From Tersicoccus sp. Bi-70 (GTDB lineage: Bacteria > Actinomycetota > Actinomycetes > Actinomycetales > Micrococcaceae), in NCBI RefSeq assembly GCF_001968825.1, contig NZ_MIEU01000018.1, positions 1 to 64,000 on the forward strand: a stretch of DNA of 64,000 nt, in the 5' to 3' direction. Position numbers and translations under genes: made by a program. Shown one piece after another: positions 59,546 through 64,000 of this stretch. The notes beneath the pieces were generated by a model. The model was not told the origin of the DNA. It saw only the letters and a program-made list of their open reading frames with translations, and did not search any database. Within the stretch, counting starts at the first letter, position 1; every line of letters begins with the position of its first letter.

Positions 59546-61606
59546 TCAGGAACGCCGGGCGCCGGCGTCGACGATGTCGGCGGCGATCCGGTCGGCGTCC
59601 CACAGGGTGCGGCCGCCGGACCGGGCGGAACTGTGCGCCTCCGCGGCGATCGCCGTTCCCAGCTGCACCGAGGAGAGCGGCAGCCCGATCACGTACAGTC
59701 CGTCGACCGTGCGGCCGGCGGCGTCGATCGCCCGGTACGGCGGCAGGGTCACGTCCATCCCCGAGGTCACCTCCGGGGTACCGGTCACGCCCATCATGGA
59801 CCGTGGCCGGATCAGCCCGTCGGTGAGCATCCCGGCCAGCAGCGGCGACTCGGCGCGGGCGATCGCGTTCGCGGGGGCCGTCGCCTCGATCAGCACGCGT
59901 GCCGTCACCGGCGGCTGGGCCACCCACGGCGAGGACGCGACGAAGGCGTCCCCGGACTCCTGGACCCCGAACTGCGGGTCAGGGCCGAGGAAGTGCACGA
60001 CGCCGGCCTCGGCGAGGGCGATCAGCTGCTCGATCCGCTGCACGGGCGGCCCACTGGCCAGGCCCTCGACGAACGGCTCGAACCAGCCGCGCAGCTCGCG
60101 CAGCCAGGACTCGTCGGTGATCCCGCCGTCGGCGACCACCGTCTTGAGCAGGTACCGGCCCGCGTTCAGCGCGCCGATCGCGACCTTCAGCGGGTCGTCC
60201 TCGCCGCGTGCGGAACCGGCCGCGTCGCCATGCAGGTAGTCGAGGACCGCGGCGTCGAACGCGTCCGCGCTCTCCCACGAGCGTCGTCCGAGGGGCTGGG
60301 CCAGCTTGTCCGGGTTGATCCGGGCGTGTTCCAGCACGTAGCGGCCGGTCAGCTCGCCCAGCCGCTCGTCCCACGCCGGGTCGTCGCCGCGGGCCGGCTC
60401 GGTGAGCAGGGCGTCGAGTTCGGCCAGGAAACGGGGGCCGTCCCCGGTCAGATCGGTGGGGGTCGTCTCCGCCATCGTCGCGTAGTACGCCCACAGCGCG
60501 TCACGCCGCATGAGCGGCCACAGGTCGTGCCGGAACGTCAGGGTGGCGCCCTCCCGGCGCAGCGACCGGGCGGCCTCGTCGGTGAAGAACCGCAGCCGGA
60601 CCCGCCGCGGCACGTACGTCTGCAGCACCGCCTTGGCCCGGTACGGCACCCCGCGGCGCGAGGCGGCGTGGAGCACGGGCTCGCGGCCGGACGGCCGGTA
60701 CGTGTACCGCGTCCGCGGTCCGTCCTGCCACGGCTCGAAGACGCCGCCGCGGCCCTCGGTCAGTTCGGCCATCAGGTCGAAGAAGTTCAGTCCCAAGCCG
60801 CGCACGAGCACCGGTTCCCCGGCCCGCACGTCGGTCAGGTCGACGTCGGCGGGGATGGCGGGCGGCTGGTAGCGCAGCTCGTGCGGGGCGGCGGCGTCCC
60901 GCAGCAGCGCCTGGTCCGGCCGGAGCCGGCTCTCCTGGTGCCCGACGGCGAGCACGACGGCATCCGCGTCGAGGGTCTCCCGGGTCGCACCGTCCTCCGC
61001 GTCCCCAGCGTTCAGCGTGAGGGAGAACCGGCGCGGCCCGGCCTCCTCCGATAGGCCGGCGCCGGTGCCGGTGCCGCTGCGGTGGCGGCGAAGCGCGGTG
61101 ACGGTGGCCCGGTGCTCGGTGACCGTCACGTTCGGCGGCGCCGCGGCCCGCAGATCGGCCAGGGTCGCGGCGAGATAGCGCCCGTAGAGGCGCCGGGTGG
61201 GGAAGGCGCTGGCGGTGAGCGCGCACAGCTCGTCCCACTCGCCGGAGTCCAGATCCTGCGCCGGACCGACGCGCCCGTCGCCCGTGGCATCGGCACCCGG
61301 ACGACCGCCGTCGCGACCGGTCAGCCGTTCGCGCCATCCGTCGAAGGTCGTGCCGGCGACGCCGGGCACCTCGAGGACGCCGTCGGGCACCACGGTCGGG
61401 AACAGGGACGGCGTGTTCATCAGCGGCAGCCGGGACTGCTCGGCGCGCCACACGCGGCCCGGTCCGGGCGGGAAGGGGTCGATCAGATGGACGTCCAGTC
61501 GCACGTCGGTGGTGGCCCGCGCGTGGGCGAGGAGGCGCTCGAGGACCGAGGTACCACGGGGCCCGGCGCCGACGACGGCGACCGTGACCTTCCGTGACCG
61601 ACCCAT
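59546..61606 (-). CDS. FAD/NAD(P)-binding protein
   Basis: The 686-residue protein has an N-terminal dinucleotide fold (VAVVGAGPRGTSVLERLLAH) of the NAD_binding_9/FAD-NAD(P) type, followed by GRVWRAEQSRLPLMNTPSLF and VLVRGLGLNFFDLMAELTEG. Such proteins are common but uncharacterised; relatives include lysine N-hydroxylase-like and HI0933-like enzymes. It is alone between two plus-strand genes. Substrate unknown. Cytoplasmic: no signal peptide. Confidence 0.85.
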   Translation of the reverse strand: MGRSRKVTVAVVGAGPRGTSVLERLLAHARATTDVRLDVHLIDPFPPGPGRVWRAEQSRLPLMNTPSLFPTVVPDGVLEVPGVAGTTFDGWRERLTGRDGGRPGADATGDGRVGPAQDLDSGEWDELCALTASAFPTRRLYGRYLAATLADLRAAAPPNVTVTEHRATVTALRRHRSGTGTGAGLSEEAGPRRFSLTLNAGDAEDGATRETLDADAVVLAVGHQESRLRPDQALLRDAAAPHELRYQPPAIPADVDLTDVRAGEPVLVRGLGLNFFDLMAELTEGRGGVFEPWQDGPRTRYTYRPSGREPVLHAASRRGVPYRAKAVLQTYVPRRVRLRFFTDEAARSLRREGATLTFRHDLWPLMRRDALWAYYATMAETTPTDLTGDGPRFLAELDALLTEPARGDDPAWDERLGELTGRYVLEHARINPDKLAQPLGRRSWESADAFDAAVLDYLHGDAAGSARGEDDPLKVAIGALNAGRYLLKTVVADGGITDESWLRELRGWFEPFVEGLASGPPVQRIEQLIALAEAGVVHFLGPDPQFGVQESGDAFVASSPWVAQPPVTARVLIEATAPANAIARAESPLLAGMLTDGLIRPRSMMGVTGTPEVTSGMDVTLPPYRAIDAAGRTVDGLYVIGLPLSSVQLGTAIAAEAHSSARSGGRTLWDADRIAADIVDAGARRS

Positions 61607-61788
61607 CCGATCAGCCTATCGGGCAGTATCGGTCGTCCCCGCGCCGGCGTCGGGACGTCGGAGAACAGGACGTCGGAGGCCGGGACGGAGGGCAGAATGG
61701 TCGGAGGACAGAACGGTCGGAGGTGACGCCGCCGGACGGCCGCGCGGTCCGGGGCCGGGCCGTCGGGGGGCCGCCCTACGATGGCTCC

Positions 61789-64000
61789 ATGAGCGAACCC
61801 CAGGCCGGCAGCACCCCGTCCCCCAGCGCCACCAGCATCGTCACCAGCGCACCCACCAGCACCCTCACCGGCTCCCCCACCGCCGGCGACGTCGAGCCGG
61901 CCGACGAGTTCCTCTGGCTCGAGGACATCCACGGTACCGAGCCGCTGGCCTGGGCCGAGCAGCAGAACGCCCGCACCGAGGCCGCGCTGGACGCCGACGC
62001 GTACCGCCGGTTGCGCGAGCAGATCCTCGCCGTCCTGGACGACACCGCGAAGATTCCGGACGTCACCAAGCGCGGCCCGTTCTACTACAACTTCTGGCGG
62101 GACGAGACGAACCCGCGCGGCCTGTGGCGGCGTACCACCTGGGCGTCCTATCAGCAGGAGCAGCCGGAGTGGGAGGTGCTGCTCGACATCGACGCCCTCG
62201 CCGCGGCCGACGGCACCCCGTGGGTCTTCGCCGGCGCGAGCCTGCTCCGGCCCGAGCCGGGTGAGCCCTGGCGGCGCGGCCTGGTCAAGCTCTCCCCCGA
62301 CGGCGGCGACGCGGTGCGGGTTCGCGAGTTCGACGTCGAGGACAAGGCGTTCGTCGCCGAGGGCTTCGACCTGCCGACCGCGAAGACGCAGGTCAGCTGG
62401 GTGGATGCGGACACGATCTTCGTGGGCACCGAGGTGGGGCCGGGGTCGATGACGACGTCGTCCTACCCGCGCACCGGCCGGCGGCTCACCCGCGGGCAGG
62501 ACCTCGCCGAGGCGCCCGTGCTGTGGGAGGTGCCCGAGGAACATCTGATGGCCGTCCTCGCCCACGACCGCACGCCCGGCTTCGAGCGGGACATCGCCGT
62601 CGACGTCATCGACTTCTTCCGCAGCCGCACGCATGTCGCCGGCGACGTTAGCAGCGACGGTCACAACGACACTGACGGCGACGCGAACAACGGCTCCGCC
62701 GTCGCCTGGCGGCACGTCGACGTGCCCGACGACGTCAACGTCGACCTGCACCGGCAGTGGCTGCTGTTCCGTCCGCAGACCGACTGGAATCACGACGGCA
62801 CCACCGTCCCGGCCGGCACCTTGGCCGTCGCCCCCCTGGAGGACTTCCTCGCGGGGCAGCGCGACCTGACCGTCGTCTTCGCCCCGGACGAGCGCACGTC
62901 GCTTCAGGGCTGGAGCTGGACGGCGAACCACCTGATCCTGACCCTGCTCACCGACGTCGCCTCCCGGGTGGTCGTCCTCGATCCGGCCGCCGGCTTCACC
63001 GGCACGGAGCTGCCGGACGCCCCGGCTCTGAGCACCGTGAGCGCGTCGGCGGTCGACGACGAGGACCCCGAGGAGGGCGACGACTACTGGCTGACCGTCT
63101 CGGGCTTCCTCACCCCGACCACGCTGCAGCGCGGCCGGCTGGCCGGTGCCGGCACCGGCGGCGAGGGCGTGCCCGCCCGCACCGTCAAGACCTCGCCGTC
63201 GTTCTTCGCCGCCGAGGATCTGCAGGTCGAGCAGCACTTCGTCGTCTCGGCGGACGGCACCCGCGTGCCCTACTTCCAGATCGGGCCGAAGGACCTCGTC
63301 CTGGACGGTGCCAACCCGACACTGCTCAACGGGTACGGCGGCTTCGAGATCTCCCGCACCCCCGCGTACAGCGGCGCGATCGGACGGAGCTGGCTGACCA
63401 GGCGCACGACGTCGGGCCGTTCCGGGGTCTACGTGGTCGCGAACATCCGCGGCGGCGGCGAGTACGGGCCCGCGTGGCACCGCGCCGCCCTCCAGGCGAA
63501 TCGGCCGCGCGCCTACGAGGACTTCGCGGCCGTCGCGCAGGACCTGATCGACCGGGGCGTCACCACCCGGGAGCACCTGGGCTGCTCGGGCGGGTCCAAC
63601 GGCGGGCTGCTGGTCGGCAACATGCTCACCACCTACCCGCAGTTGTTCGGCGCCATCTCGTGTGGGGTGCCGCTGCTGGACATGCGCCGCTACACGAAGC
63701 TCTCCGCGGGCTACTCGTGGATCGCCGAGTACGGCGACCCGGACGATCCCGAGCAGTGGGCGTTCATCCGCACCTTCTCGCCGTACCACAACCTCGTTCC
63801 CGGGACCGACTACCCGGCGACGCTCATCTACACCGCCACGTCCGACGACCGGGTGGGCCCGGTGCAGGCCCGGAAGATGGCCGCCCGCATGGAGGCGATG
63901 GGCGTGGACGACGTGTGGTTCTACGAGGCCCTCGAGGGTGGGCACGCGGCGGCGTCGGACAACCGGCAGGCGGCGCAGATGGCGGCCCTGAGCAGCCAGT
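61789..64000 (+). CDS. Prolyl oligopeptidase-family serine peptidase (3' end beyond window)
   Basis: An S9-family peptidase that cleaves short peptides, often after proline. The frame from ATG 61789 remains open to the window edge (737 codons). A Ser/Thr-rich leader (about 40 residues) precedes FLWLEDIHGTEPLAWAEQQN, typical of the S9A N-terminus, then a beta-propeller region, then the hydrolase domain: GYGGFEISRTPAYSG, nucleophile Ser in GCSGGSNGGLLVGNML, Asp in TSDDRVGPVQA, and His in EGGHAAASD. An ATG eight bases upstream (61781) is followed at once by a stop. Almost complete here. Confidence 0.92.
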   Translation, partial: MSEPQAGSTPSPSATSIVTSAPTSTLTGSPTAGDVEPADEFLWLEDIHGTEPLAWAEQQNARTEAALDADAYRRLREQILAVLDDTAKIPDVTKRGPFYYNFWRDETNPRGLWRRTTWASYQQEQPEWEVLLDIDALAAADGTPWVFAGASLLRPEPGEPWRRGLVKLSPDGGDAVRVREFDVEDKAFVAEGFDLPTAKTQVSWVDADTIFVGTEVGPGSMTTSSYPRTGRRLTRGQDLAEAPVLWEVPEEHLMAVLAHDRTPGFERDIAVDVIDFFRSRTHVAGDVSSDGHNDTDGDANNGSAVAWRHVDVPDDVNVDLHRQWLLFRPQTDWNHDGTTVPAGTLAVAPLEDFLAGQRDLTVVFAPDERTSLQGWSWTANHLILTLLTDVASRVVVLDPAAGFTGTELPDAPALSTVSASAVDDEDPEEGDDYWLTVSGFLTPTTLQRGRLAGAGTGGEGVPARTVKTSPSFFAAEDLQVEQHFVVSADGTRVPYFQIGPKDLVLDGANPTLLNGYGGFEISRTPAYSGAIGRSWLTRRTTSGRSGVYVVANIRGGGEYGPAWHRAALQANRPRAYEDFAAVAQDLIDRGVTTREHLGCSGGSNGGLLVGNMLTTYPQLFGAISCGVPLLDMRRYTKLSAGYSWIAEYGDPDDPEQWAFIRTFSPYHNLVPGTDYPATLIYTATSDDRVGPVQARKMAARMEAMGVDDVWFYEALEGGHAAASDNRQAAQMAALSSQ

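Noticed and set aside
61483-63945. 820-codon minus-strand frame at the right edge
   Set aside because: Antisense of the prolyl-oligopeptidase-family gene, which carries an intact catalytic triad.

Overview
This is a high-GC actinobacterial chromosome segment, probably from a motile member of the Micrococcales or a related order. The lineage is inferred from GC content, LutABC/LldR-type lactate genes, WhiG/FliA-like promoter motifs and IS families; no rRNA is present to confirm it.

Region 1 (1-20.0 kb, minus strand) is the main part of a flagellar cluster. In transcription order it holds fliC, fliD, fliS, a FliT-like chaperone, flgB-flgC-fliE-fliF-fliG-fliH-fliI-fliJ, a two-domain peptidoglycan hydrolase, fliK, flgD, flgE, flbD, motA, motB, fliM, fliN and the 5' part of fliO, which runs off the left edge. 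Many of these genes overlap by 1 to 11 bases, which suggests translational coupling. Four promoters share the sigma-28 architecture TWAC-N15-GCCGATAG with identical spacing. They precede fliC, flgB, fliM and, on the plus strand at 46.5 kb, flgN, so one alternative sigma factor probably drives early and late flagellar genes together.

Region 2 (about 20.1-46.4 kb) is an accessory island in the divergent space between fliC and flgN. It contains three IS3-family elements (21.2-22.6, 32.8-34.1 and 35.3-36.6 kb), truncated IS481 and IS256 transposases, a decayed HAD phosphatase, a UvrA2-like ATPase with a remnant of a related gene, and a truncated LuxR-type response regulator. Intact cargo includes L-lactate uptake and oxidation (lldR, lldP, lutABC) with three perfect operator palindromes, a GntR regulator with an NCS1 permease and a flavin-reductase-like protein, and a sarcosine-oxidase-like flavoprotein near a formaldehyde dehydrogenase, a DJ-1/PfpI protein and an ABM monooxygenase. 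A serine recombinase between 28-bp direct repeats sits at the right border.

Region 3 (46.4-49.8 kb, plus strand) is the other flagellar arm: flgN, flgK, flgL and fliW. No csrA follows fliW.

Region 4 (49.8-64 kb) is housekeeping: a hypothetical gene, ybdD-cstA (pyruvate/peptide uptake), an NADPH:quinone oxidoreductase, tRNA-Ser(UGA), a small membrane protein, a large secreted nuclease/5'-nucleotidase, an FAD/NAD(P)-binding protein, and a prolyl-oligopeptidase-family gene cut by the right edge.
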